NCBI GenBank assembly: GCA_947449125.1
Contig: CANFQR010000101.1
Location: 1-5,969, forward strand
From: Bacteroidota bacterium
Lineage (GTDB): Bacteria > Bacteroidota > Bacteroidia > B-17B0 > Aurantibacillaceae
Direction: 5' to 3'
Length of the DNA: 5,969 nucleotides
Shown: in pieces, positions 1 to 5,969 of the stretch
How positions within the stretch are numbered: position 1 is the stretch's first letter
Layout: each line of letters opens with the position of its first letter
Notes under the pieces: generated by a model
Databases searched by the model: none
Seen by the model: the letters and a program-made list of their open reading frames with translations, nothing else
What the model was told of the DNA's origin: nothing
Position numbers and translations under genes: made by a program

Positions 1-316
<316 letters not shown>

Positions 317-1024
317 ATGAACATTGAAGTTTGCTATACTCCCAATTCATACTCGCTTTTTCATAAACCAGATTCGGTTGTTGTTGTAATAGATGTATTA
401 AGGGCAACCTCTGCCATTACAACAGCTTTTTATAATGGCGTGTTAAAGATGATACCTGTTGCCACTGTTGAAGAAGCACTTGAATATAAAAATAATGGCT
501 TTATGGTAGCCGCTGAAAGAAATGGCGAAATAGTGGAAGGGTTTGATTTAGGAAACAGCCCATTTGGTTATATGAATTCTAAAGTTAAAGGAAAGACTAT
601 TGCAATTACAACTACAAATGGTACGCAAGCTATTGAGGCTGCAAAAATTGCAGATAGAGTTATTATTGGCAGCTTCTTAAACCTTGATTCAGTTATTGAT
701 TATTTAAAAACAGAGGGGAAAGATGTTTTATTTCTGTGTGCCGGATGGAAAAATAAATTTAATTTAGAAGACACTTTGTATGCAGGTGCTGTTGCAGAAA
801 AACTAATTTACAATTATGGTTTTAAAACAGTTTGTGATTCAACTTTAGCAGCTTTAGATTTATATAAATTAGCCAAACATGATTTAGTTAGTTATTTGGC
901 TAACTCTTCGCACCGTAATAGATTGACAAAGTTAGATTTGGAAAGAGACATTAAATATTGTTTAACCCCTAATCAATGTCCTGTAGTTCCGGTATTGAGT
1001 GGCAAGTTTTTAGTGAAAGGTTAA
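317..1024 (+). CDS. comB: ComB-family 2-phosphosulfolactate phosphatase
   Basis: This 235-residue protein has the length and motif order of the ComB family (2-phosphosulfolactate phosphatase, EC 3.1.3.71). The visible motifs are DVLRATS (26-32), AERNGEIVEGFDLGNSP (66-82), TTTNGT (98-103), CAGW (141-144), an SSHRNRL segment (197-203) and VVPVL (223-227). Known members are Mg2+-dependent and hydrolyse 2-phospho-3-sulfolactate to 3-sulfolactate and phosphate. In methanogens this is a step of coenzyme M synthesis. Bacteroidota are not known to make coenzyme M, so the true substrate and pathway here are open; other sulfonate metabolism is possible, but nothing adjacent supports it. No signal peptide is visible, so it is probably cytosolic. 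The ATG has no Shine-Dalgarno sequence ahead of it, as is usual in this phylum. It is transcribed away from gmhA and converges on the rlmL run with a 4-bp gap between stops. Confidence 0.88.
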   Translation: MNIEVCYTPNSYSLFHKPDSVVVVIDVLRATSAITTAFYNGVLKMIPVATVEEALEYKNNGFMVAAERNGEIVEGFDLGNSPFGYMNSKVKGKTIAITTTNGTQAIEAAKIADRVIIGSFLNLDSVIDYLKTEGKDVLFLCAGWKNKFNLEDTLYAGAVAEKLIYNYGFKTVCDSTLAALDLYKLAKHDLVSYLANSSHRNRLTKLDLERDIKYCLTPNQCPVVPVLSGKFLVKG

Positions 1025-1037
1025 TACCTTATTTTTT
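1017..1037 (+). terminator. Candidate intrinsic terminator overlapping both converging stop codons
   Basis: The sequence AAGGT-TAAT-ACCTT (1017-1030) is a perfect 5-bp inverted repeat with a 4-nt loop. It is followed on the plus strand by A and six T (1032-1037), the form of a short intrinsic terminator for comB. The hairpin contains the comB stop (1022-1024) and most of the rlmL stop (1029-1031). An alternative outer pairing, GTGAAA (1013-1018) with TTTCAC (1035-1040), could lengthen the stem with an internal loop. On the minus strand the hairpin is not followed by a T-run, so termination of rlmL is less supported. The stem is short and GC-poor, so the call is tentative. Confidence 0.4.
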
Positions 1038-2228
1038 CACCATTGTGTCAGGATTTTTTGACGCTTTTTTACTGCCTCCATACAACTCAAATTTTAAATA
1101 GCGGCATTCTAGAGAACCATTGTATATTTGAATTTTTCTTGACGGCCTTAACCCTATACTTTTAATGGCTTCCGGACTGCTTGTAATAATCCAGGCATTA
1201 TAATTTTGAAAATCTTTTTTTAATTTATTACCAATTTCTTTATATAATTTTTCAATTTCTTGTACTTCGAGCCTTTCGCCATAAGGCGGATTTAAAATTA
1301 CAACGCCGCCTTTTCTGCTTGGATTTAAATCAAAAAATGAGTGGTTTACGCAGGTAACCACATCGTCTACTTTTGCATTTTTTGTATTGGTTATTGCTTT
1401 TTTTACAGTTAATTCATCAATGTCGTTAGCAATAATATTTACGGGCTCATTTTTAATTTTACTGATACAGCTTTCGTAAATTGTTTCAAATAATTTCTCG
1501 TCGTAATTGTGCCATTTCATAAAGGTGAAATTAGGGCGGTAATATCCCGGAGGAATATTGTTAGCCCATAAAGCGGCTTCAATTGCAATGGTTCCTGCAC
1601 CACACATACCGTCAATTAGTTCTATGTGTCTTTCCCATCCGCTTAATTTTACAAGACCTGCGGCTAGCACCTCTTTCATTGGCGCGTCATTTATATCAGA
1701 TCTGTAACCTCGTTTATATAATGGGTCGCCACTGCTGTCTAAATTAATAGTAACTTCATTTTTAAAGACGTGGATATATAATTTAAATGCCGGAAAAATT
1801 AAATCTACATCCGGTCTTTTTCCTGTTCTTTCTCTGAATCTGTCAACAATTGCATCTTTTGCTTTTTGACTTACAAATAATGAGTGGGTAAATAAATCAG
1901 AATTTAAAACACTTTCTATCATTATACTGTCAGTAACAGAAATAAATCTTTCCCAGTCTATTTTTTTTATGTTGTCGTAAAATTCATTTTCGTTATTAGC
2001 GTTGAATTTGATAATTGGTATTACAATTTTTAAAGCGGTATGCGAGCATAAATTTATTTTATACAAAAAACCTATATCACCAACAACCGAAACGCCGCGT
2101 TTAAAAGGAGTAATTTCTTTTCCTCCCAAATGCAAAAGTTCTTTCGCGAGAATTTCTTCCAAGCCAAAAAACGTGGTGACTTTCATTTCAAAATCACCTT
2201 TATGCGAGTAATCGTATTTTAAATTCAT
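1029..2228 (-). CDS. rlmL: THUMP-domain class I SAM-dependent RNA methyltransferase, RlmL-type (23S rRNA guanine-N2)
   Basis: This 399-residue protein has the RlmL/COG0116 layout. An N-terminal ferredoxin-like/THUMP region (about 15-165) opens with TTFFGLEEILAKEL. The connector LDSSGDPLYKRGYR (163-176) follows, then a Rossmann methyltransferase domain with SAM motif I DGMCGAGT (206-213), an acidic AND motif (267-269) and catalytic motif IV NPPYGERL (313-320), typical of base-amino N-methyltransferases. E. coli RlmL makes m2G2445 in 23S rRNA but is fused to RlmK. This protein has only the RlmL half, the common form outside gammaproteobacteria. The exact target G is inferred by family. The ATG at 2228 overlaps the TGA of the upstream bestrophin gene (ATGA), suggesting translational coupling. 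An internal Met15 just before the conserved VTTFFGLE is a possible alternative start. Motif I has Gly where DP is more usual (D206-G207). Confidence 0.9.
   Translation of the reverse strand: MNLKYDYSHKGDFEMKVTTFFGLEEILAKELLHLGGKEITPFKRGVSVVGDIGFLYKINLCSHTALKIVIPIIKFNANNENEFYDNIKKIDWERFISVTDSIMIESVLNSDLFTHSLFVSQKAKDAIVDRFRERTGKRPDVDLIFPAFKLYIHVFKNEVTINLDSSGDPLYKRGYRSDINDAPMKEVLAAGLVKLSGWERHIELIDGMCGAGTIAIEAALWANNIPPGYYRPNFTFMKWHNYDEKLFETIYESCISKIKNEPVNIIANDIDELTVKKAITNTKNAKVDDVVTCVNHSFFDLNPSRKGGVVILNPPYGERLEVQEIEKLYKEIGNKLKKDFQNYNAWIITSSPEAIKSIGLRPSRKIQIYNGSLECRYLKFELYGGSKKASKNPDTMVKK
2225..2228 (-). other. ATGA stop/start overlap coupling the bestrophin gene to rlmL
   Basis: On the minus strand the four bases ATGA hold the rlmL start codon and the bestrophin TGA stop. 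The sequence just upstream (minus strand AAAGAAATTTTATTGTC) has no Shine-Dalgarno motif. Initiation of rlmL therefore probably depends on ribosomes finishing the bestrophin frame. This is an inference from the layout; if Met15 is the true rlmL start, the overlap is not functional. Confidence 0.6.
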
Positions 2229-3100
2229 GACAATAAAATTTCTTTGGTATTATCTTTTATTTTTTGAGCAATGTCATCAGTGGGTAAGTCATTTGCATCT
2301 GTCCCAAATGGGTCTTCAATCTCTTCGCTGATGAGTTCGAGTGATGCAAATGCATAAAACATAACCATTACAATTGGCACAGACCAGTATCCTGTTGTTA
2401 AACCGAAAGAAATGGGCATGGTAGTGATATAAACAAAAACTATTTTTTTAATGAAAATACTATAGGAATATGGAATTGGTGTGTTTCTGATTCGTTCACA
2501 TGCTCCGCAAATATCAGTTAAAGCAGATAAATTTTCGTTGATGATGAGCAGGTCGTTTGGTGATTGTGGTTTGTTTTTAAAATGCTTATATATGTAAGAG
2601 GTTAATTGTTTTGAAATATAATTAGGTTTGTGTGCTGTATTTACAAAATGTTCTTTTTTAAATTCAGCTGTAAATTCAAGTTCGTTTTCGTTTGTGTTTC
2701 CGCGTAAATGTTCTTTTAATGTAAAAGCGTAATTACTGATTAAAGTTTGTATTTCTTTTCTGGTTTCAGTATCATTTTGAGCCAATAAGGCATGTAATTT
2801 CATGCTTAAATTTCTCGAATTATTTAGAAGTGAACCCCATAATTTTCTGCCTTCCCACCATCGGTCATACGCGGAGTTAATTCTGAAAACGAGCACCAAT
2901 GAAATAATAAATCCGGATATTTGATGGAATATAGTTAAGTTACCCGGAATGTAATTTTTAAAATAATGTTGTTCAACATAACTGATTAATCCTGTAACTG
3001 CACCCAAAATTAATATTGACGGAAGCAAAATTCTGAAGGTGTCAGATTTATGAAAATGAAGAATTAGTTTAAACCAATCTTTAGGATTGTAGGTTACCAT
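2225..3100 (-). CDS. Bestrophin-family ion channel protein
   Basis: The 291-residue protein has the bestrophin/UPF0187 signature blocks. These are FRINSAYDRWWEGRKLWG (72-89) just after a membrane helix, CERIRNTPIPYSY (201-213), and EEIEDPFGTDANDLPTDDI (259-277), the counterpart of the acidic clasp that binds Ca2+ in animal bestrophins. Hydrophobic segments lie at about 22-42, 58-73, 215-234 and 238-257, the usual four-helix pattern for an inner-membrane pentameric channel. From a remembered alignment with Klebsiella KpBest, the pore neck would be near F64, L68 and F72. Animal bestrophins conduct anions while KpBest prefers cations, so ion selectivity cannot be read here. The length is normal for bacterial members. 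The gene starts 28 bp after the rocD stop without a visible promoter or Shine-Dalgarno sequence, and its TGA overlaps the rlmL ATG. It is probably co-transcribed with both. Confidence 0.9.
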   Translation of the reverse strand: MVTYNPKDWFKLILHFHKSDTFRILLPSILILGAVTGLISYVEQHYFKNYIPGNLTIFHQISGFIISLVLVFRINSAYDRWWEGRKLWGSLLNNSRNLSMKLHALLAQNDTETRKEIQTLISNYAFTLKEHLRGNTNENELEFTAEFKKEHFVNTAHKPNYISKQLTSYIYKHFKNKPQSPNDLLIINENLSALTDICGACERIRNTPIPYSYSIFIKKIVFVYITTMPISFGLTTGYWSVPIVMVMFYAFASLELISEEIEDPFGTDANDLPTDDIAQKIKDNTKEILLS

Positions 3101-3128
3101 TTATTTTTTTGTAAGTGAAATTTGATAT

Positions 3129-4364
3129 TTAAAATGATAAAATAACTTTACGAATAATGGCAACACATTCCATTAACTGTTCTTTATTAATAACTAAAGG
3201 GGGAGCAAAACGGATAATGTCGCCGTGTGTTGGTTTAGCGAGTAAACCTTCTTTTGCAAATTCTAAGCAAACATCCCAGGCTGTTTTACCATTTTTTTCT
3301 TTAATAACAATAGCATTAAATAAACCCTTGCCTCTAACAGTTATGATTATATCCGAATCTTGTTTTAGTTTATTCATTTCATCTCTGAAAATAATGCCAA
3401 GTTTTTCTGAATTTTCAGCAAGTGATTCGTCTTTTAATACTTTAAGTGCTTCCATTGCAACGGCACAGGCTAATGGGTTTCCACCATATGTACTTCCGTG
3501 TTCGCCTGGCTTAATAGTTAACATAATTTCGTTAGATGCAAGCACAGCGCTAACCGGAATTGTGCCACCACTTAAGGCTTTGCCTAAAACTAAAATATCT
3601 GGTTTAACGTTTTCATGATCGCAGGCCAACATTTTTCCGGTTCTTGCCAGTCCTGTTTGAACTTCGTCGGCAATGAATAAAACGTTATATTTAGTACATA
3701 AATCTCTTACACCTTTTAAGTAACCGTTATCAGGAACAACAACTCCGGCTTCTCCCTGAATGGGTTCTACCATAAAAGCAGCAGTGTTAGGGTCTTTAAT
3801 GGCGTTTTCGAGAGCATTTAAGTCATTATAATCTACTAATTCGTAACCAGGCATATAAGGACCAAATCCTTTAAAGCTGCTCGGGTCATTGCTGGAAGAT
3901 ATGGCCGCTAAAGTTCTTCCCCAAAAATTACCATTGGCAAAAACTAATTTAGCGTTATTTTCACTTACGCCTTTTACGTCATAAGCCCATCGTCTGGCAA
4001 GTTTAACAGCTGTTTCACCTGCTTCAACCCCTGTGTTCATCGGTAATACTTTATCGTAACCGAAGTAGTGTGTAATATATTTTTCATATTCTCCTAAGAG
4101 AGAATTATAGAATGCTCTTGAAGTCAGGGTTAATTTTTGTGCCTGATTAGTAAGTGCATTTATAATTCGGGGGTGGCAATGCCCTTGATTTACTGCGCTA
4201 TATGCTGCTAAAAAGTCAAAATATTTTTTTCCGTTTACATCCCATACATAAACACCTTCACCACGTTCTAATACAACTGGGAGTGGGTGATAATTATGAG
4301 CGCCAAAATTATTTTCAAGTTCAATTAATTCGTCGCTTTTGCTAACTATCTTAAGATCATTCAT
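3129..4364 (-). CDS. rocD: Ornithine--oxo-acid aminotransferase (ornithine delta-aminotransferase)
   Basis: This 411-residue fold-type I, class III PLP aminotransferase is very close in motif layout to human ornithine aminotransferase. Visible residues, with human numbers from memory, are: Y25 in HNYHPLPV (Y55) and Y55 in [13 protein letters not shown] (Y85), which bind substrate; R150 in FWGRT (R180); E205 in EPIQGEAGV (E235, the ornithine-specific gate); D233 and Q236 in ADEVQTG (D263, Q266); the Schiff-base lysine K262 in VLGKALSGG (K292); and R385 in IIRFAPPL (R413). The full set argues for ornithine rather than acetylornithine or GABA. The enzyme converts L-ornithine and 2-oxoglutarate to glutamate-5-semialdehyde and glutamate in the cytosol, linking arginine/ornithine to proline and glutamate. 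It follows the M28 peptidase gene after a 66-bp gap with a good -7 box, so it probably heads its own transcript continuing into the bestrophin gene and rlmL. Confidence 0.95.
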   Translation of the reverse strand: MNDLKIVSKSDELIELENNFGAHNYHPLPVVLERGEGVYVWDVNGKKYFDFLAAYSAVNQGHCHPRIINALTNQAQKLTLTSRAFYNSLLGEYEKYITHYFGYDKVLPMNTGVEAGETAVKLARRWAYDVKGVSENNAKLVFANGNFWGRTLAAISSSNDPSSFKGFGPYMPGYELVDYNDLNALENAIKDPNTAAFMVEPIQGEAGVVVPDNGYLKGVRDLCTKYNVLFIADEVQTGLARTGKMLACDHENVKPDILVLGKALSGGTIPVSAVLASNEIMLTIKPGEHGSTYGGNPLACAVAMEALKVLKDESLAENSEKLGIIFRDEMNKLKQDSDIIITVRGKGLFNAIVIKEKNGKTAWDVCLEFAKEGLLAKPTHGDIIRFAPPLVINKEQLMECVAIIRKVILSF

Positions 4365-4380
4365 AATAATAAATTATACA

Positions 4381-4388
4381 CAAATATA
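4381..4388 (-). promoter_or_regulatory. Bacteroidota-type -7 promoter element for rocD
   Basis: On the minus strand 4388-4381 reads TATATTTG, a perfect match to the Bacteroidota housekeeping -7 consensus TAnnTTTG. It lies 16 nt upstream of the rocD ATG, predicting a leader of about ten nucleotides. No clear -33 TTTG partner is found at the expected spacing (about 4407-4412). In an AT-rich gap one such match could arise by chance, but its position in the only sizeable gap of the minus-strand run supports it. Confidence 0.45.
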
Positions 4389-4404
4389 GCTTAAAATGAC
4401 GAGA

Positions 4405-4444
4405 TGTATTTTGAGAAATGTATTTGTAAGTTACCTGTATTTGT
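4405..4444 (-). repeat. Three short near-repeats of ACAAATACA upstream of rocD
   Basis: Reading the minus strand, ACAAATACA occurs exactly at 4444-4436 and again at 4427-4419, and a variant with one extra A, CAAAATACA, lies at 4413-4405. The start-to-start distances on the plus strand are 17 and 14 bp. The first copy overlaps the last codons of the M28 peptidase gene. The third sits about where a -33 element would be for the rocD -7 box. They could be regulator sites, or coincidence in AT-rich DNA. Confidence 0.3.
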
Positions 4445-5801
4445 CTAAGAGATAAATTAAGGAGCCAATGGCGGCAGCTCCTAATTCTAATTCACGCTTA
4501 TTAACTTTATCAAATGTGTCTTGTGCAGTATGATGAATGTCGAAATATCTTTGAGTGTCGGGTTCAAATCCAATGCATGGTACATTTAGTTTTTCAAGGG
4601 CCATTAAATCAGCGCCACCACCGCCTTTTTCAATGCGCTCTACAAAATAGGGAGCAAATAAGTTTTTCCATTTTGAAACTAAATTATATAAGCCATTAAT
4701 GGTGTCTACACCAAATCCTCTAGGCGTGAAACCTCCGGCGTCTGTTTCTAAAGCAGCAAGATGAATTTCATTTTTTTCTTTAGCGTTTTTGGCATAGGCT
4801 TCACCTCCGGCTAAGCCGTTTTCCTCATTCATAAAAGCAACAGCTCTTATGCTGTGTTTTGGTTTAATTCCTAATAATTTATAAACCGATAAAATCTCAA
4901 TACTTTGTACCACACCTGTTCCGTCATCGTGAGCGCCTTGTCCGTTATCCCAACTATCTAAATGACCGCCTGCTAAAATAAATTCGTTTGGTTTATCTGT
5001 CCCTGTAATTTGACCAATTACATTAAACGACGGAGCATTAGGTAAGGTTTGACAATGTGTTTCAATATATAGTTGTAAGTTGTTGTCTTTTTTTAAGAAT
5101 TCGCTTAGTTGATTTGCTGCTAAAAAACTGATGGCTAGGGACGGTATTTTGATTTTGCTTATGCTTGTATCGTAATTCATGTTGCCGGTGTGAGGTTCAT
5201 CATCCGCAACAGAAGTCATGCTTCTAACAATAGCGCCAACAGCACCATATTTTGCGGCATAACTTGCGCCTTTACTTCTGTATTTAACTGTTTCTCCATA
5301 GGCGGAACCGGTTTCAATATGCGTTTGATTAAAAAAGACATTGTAAAAAACTATTTTTCCTTTAATGTTTTTTTCGCCGAGTTTTTCTAAATCATCAAAA
5401 CTAGATACTTCAATAACCGTTGCGTTTAATCCTTTAGGCCCTGTTGCTATGCAGTTCCCAAGTGCAACGCAGTTTAAATTTTTATTAATTTTTAAGGCAT
5501 AAGAGTTTAATTTACAGACTTCTTTTTTTCCTCTAACCCAATGCGGAACCATACAAGGTTGTAAAATAACTGTATCGGCACCAGCTTCATACATGGCTTT
5601 TTTTGCCCAATAAACAGCTTTTTCAGCTTGAGGACTACCACTTAACCTACCTCCAATTTTTGAGGTTAAATAATTTAAATTGGCATAGCATTTACTTTTA
5701 GTTAAGTAATAATCGTAAATTTTTTTCAGTGAAATTGAATCTTGATTTTGGGATAATGAACTAAAACAAAATAAGATTGGAATAAGTTTAAGTGTTTTCA
5801 T
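4431..5801 (-). CDS. Secreted M28-family zinc metallopeptidase with PA domain, carboxypeptidase Q-like
   Basis: This 456-residue protein begins with a Sec-type signal peptide: lysines at 2 and 5, a hydrophobic stretch at 6-15, and likely cleavage near SLS-QNQ (about 16-20). A PA insertion follows at about 120-250 (NIKGKIVFYNV; a GASYAAKYGAVGAIVRS segment). The M28 catalytic core shows all di-zinc residues: H280 in GGHLDSWDNGQG, bridging D292 in HDDGTG, general base E326 and ligand E327 in MNEENGLAGG, D354 in ETDAGG, and H424 in HHTAQDT. The GGGGADL block (393-399) and the RYFDIHHT ending resemble carboxypeptidase Q (human, about 470 residues), so it probably cleaves small peptides in the periplasm or outside the cell. 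Dipeptidase versus aminopeptidase activity cannot be told apart. No lipobox precedes Cys12. The ATG directly follows the stop codon of the DUF721 gene (TAA-ATG), suggesting coupled translation. Confidence 0.9.
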   Translation of the reverse strand: MKTLKLIPILFCFSSLSQNQDSISLKKIYDYYLTKSKCYANLNYLTSKIGGRLSGSPQAEKAVYWAKKAMYEAGADTVILQPCMVPHWVRGKKEVCKLNSYALKINKNLNCVALGNCIATGPKGLNATVIEVSSFDDLEKLGEKNIKGKIVFYNVFFNQTHIETGSAYGETVKYRSKGASYAAKYGAVGAIVRSMTSVADDEPHTGNMNYDTSISKIKIPSLAISFLAANQLSEFLKKDNNLQLYIETHCQTLPNAPSFNVIGQITGTDKPNEFILAGGHLDSWDNGQGAHDDGTGVVQSIEILSVYKLLGIKPKHSIRAVAFMNEENGLAGGEAYAKNAKEKNEIHLAALETDAGGFTPRGFGVDTINGLYNLVSKWKNLFAPYFVERIEKGGGGADLMALEKLNVPCIGFEPDTQRYFDIHHTAQDTFDKVNKRELELGAAAIGSLIYLLDKYR

Positions 5802-5969
5802 TTATTTAATTACGACTTGTTCAACTAATTTATAACCACAAAATTTATTAATGTTCTTAATCAGCTCATCTTTTCTAAAAGATAATTCATGTTTTAAGGC
5901 AGATGAATTTAAACCAATAAAAATGGTTTTTTCGTTAAAATTAATTTCGTTGGTGTTTTTTGAAATAAT
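5802..5969 (-). CDS. DUF721 (DciA-like) protein, C-terminal 55 residues, cut by right edge
   Basis: The minus strand is open from the window edge to TAA at 5804-5802, giving the last 55 residues of a protein. The stretch FIGLNSSALKHELSFRKDEL, then IKNIN and a terminal VEQVVIK, fits the end of DUF721 proteins: a beta strand, an S-S-A-L-x-x-E-L-x-x-x-(K/R)-x-x-L-I-x-x-(L/I)-N helix, and a final strand. DUF721 includes DciA, the ancestral loader/activator of the replicative helicase DnaB. Bacteroidota members are short proteins with this single domain. Only the end is visible, so the start, full length and the DciA role itself are inferred. The gene is immediately followed by the M28 peptidase start with zero spacing. 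Confidence 0.7.
   Translation of the reverse strand: MISKNTNEINFNEKTIFIGLNSSALKHELSFRKDELIKNINKFCGYKLVEQVVIK

Noticed and set aside
2002..2211. 69-codon plus-strand open frame antisense to rlmL
   Set aside because: It overlaps the conserved THUMP region of rlmL and has no family resemblance or promoter.
3101..3128. Separate promoter for the bestrophin gene
   Set aside because: The 28-bp gap contains no TAnnTTTG match. Co-transcription with rocD is simpler.
3157..3618. 153-codon plus-strand open frame antisense to rocD
   Set aside because: It lies wholly inside rocD, whose protein is conserved throughout. The translated sequence resembles no family and is best explained as a shadow frame.
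4365..4430. Possible riboswitch or attenuator leader ahead of rocD
   Set aside because: The gap is only 66 bp, the predicted leader about ten bases, and no stem pairs with a T-run.
4514..4699. 61-codon plus-strand open frame inside the M28 peptidase gene
   Set aside because: It is antisense to the conserved catalytic C-terminal part and is a shadow.
5190..5390. 66-codon plus-strand open frame inside the M28 peptidase gene
   Set aside because: It is antisense to the PA domain coding region, with low-complexity translation and no support.
5764..5768. Possible lipoprotein lipobox at Cys12 of the M28 peptidase
   Set aside because: The residue before Cys12 is Phe, which does not fit the small residue required by signal peptidase II. 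A normal Sec signal peptide fits better.

Overview
The window looks like ordinary chromosomal DNA from a member of the Bacteroidota. It is strongly A+T rich by eye. Its starts lack Shine-Dalgarno sequences, and one promoter-like element matches the Bacteroidota -7 consensus TAnnTTTG. The proteins (stand-alone RlmL-type methyltransferase, carboxypeptidase-Q-like M28 peptidase, bestrophin, DUF721 protein) resemble those I know from that phylum. No mobile element, CRISPR array, tRNA or rRNA gene was seen.

Layout. At the left edge (1-213, minus) is the N-terminal part of a GmhA-type sedoheptulose-7-phosphate isomerase, which runs off the window. A 103-bp AT-rich divergent intergenic region separates it from comB (317-1024, plus), a putative 2-phosphosulfolactate phosphatase. 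comB converges tail to tail on a minus-strand gene run, with only 4 bp between the two stop codons. A small hairpin with a downstream T-run covers both stops.

The rest is one co-directional minus-strand run. In transcription order it holds: the C-terminal end of a DUF721/DciA-like protein (5802-5969, cut by the right edge); a secreted M28 peptidase with a PA domain (4431-5801), starting directly after the DUF721 stop codon (TAA-ATG, zero spacing); ornithine aminotransferase rocD (3129-4364), after a 66-bp gap that holds the best promoter candidate of the window; a bestrophin-family channel (2225-3100), 28 bp further on; and a THUMP-domain 23S rRNA guanine-N2 methyltransferase (1029-2228) that overlaps the bestrophin gene by ATGA. 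The first two genes are probably one transcript. rocD, the bestrophin gene and rlmL are probably a second, perhaps with read-through between them.

The genes do not form one obvious pathway. Ornithine breakdown, peptide hydrolysis, ion conductance, rRNA modification and replication are mixed, as is common in loosely organised Bacteroidota operons. All complete genes look intact, with catalytic residues present. I did not find evidence of a new biological system. The points most worth a second look are the unknown physiological role of ComB, the hairpin over the converging stops, the near-repeats upstream of rocD and the tight translational junctions.
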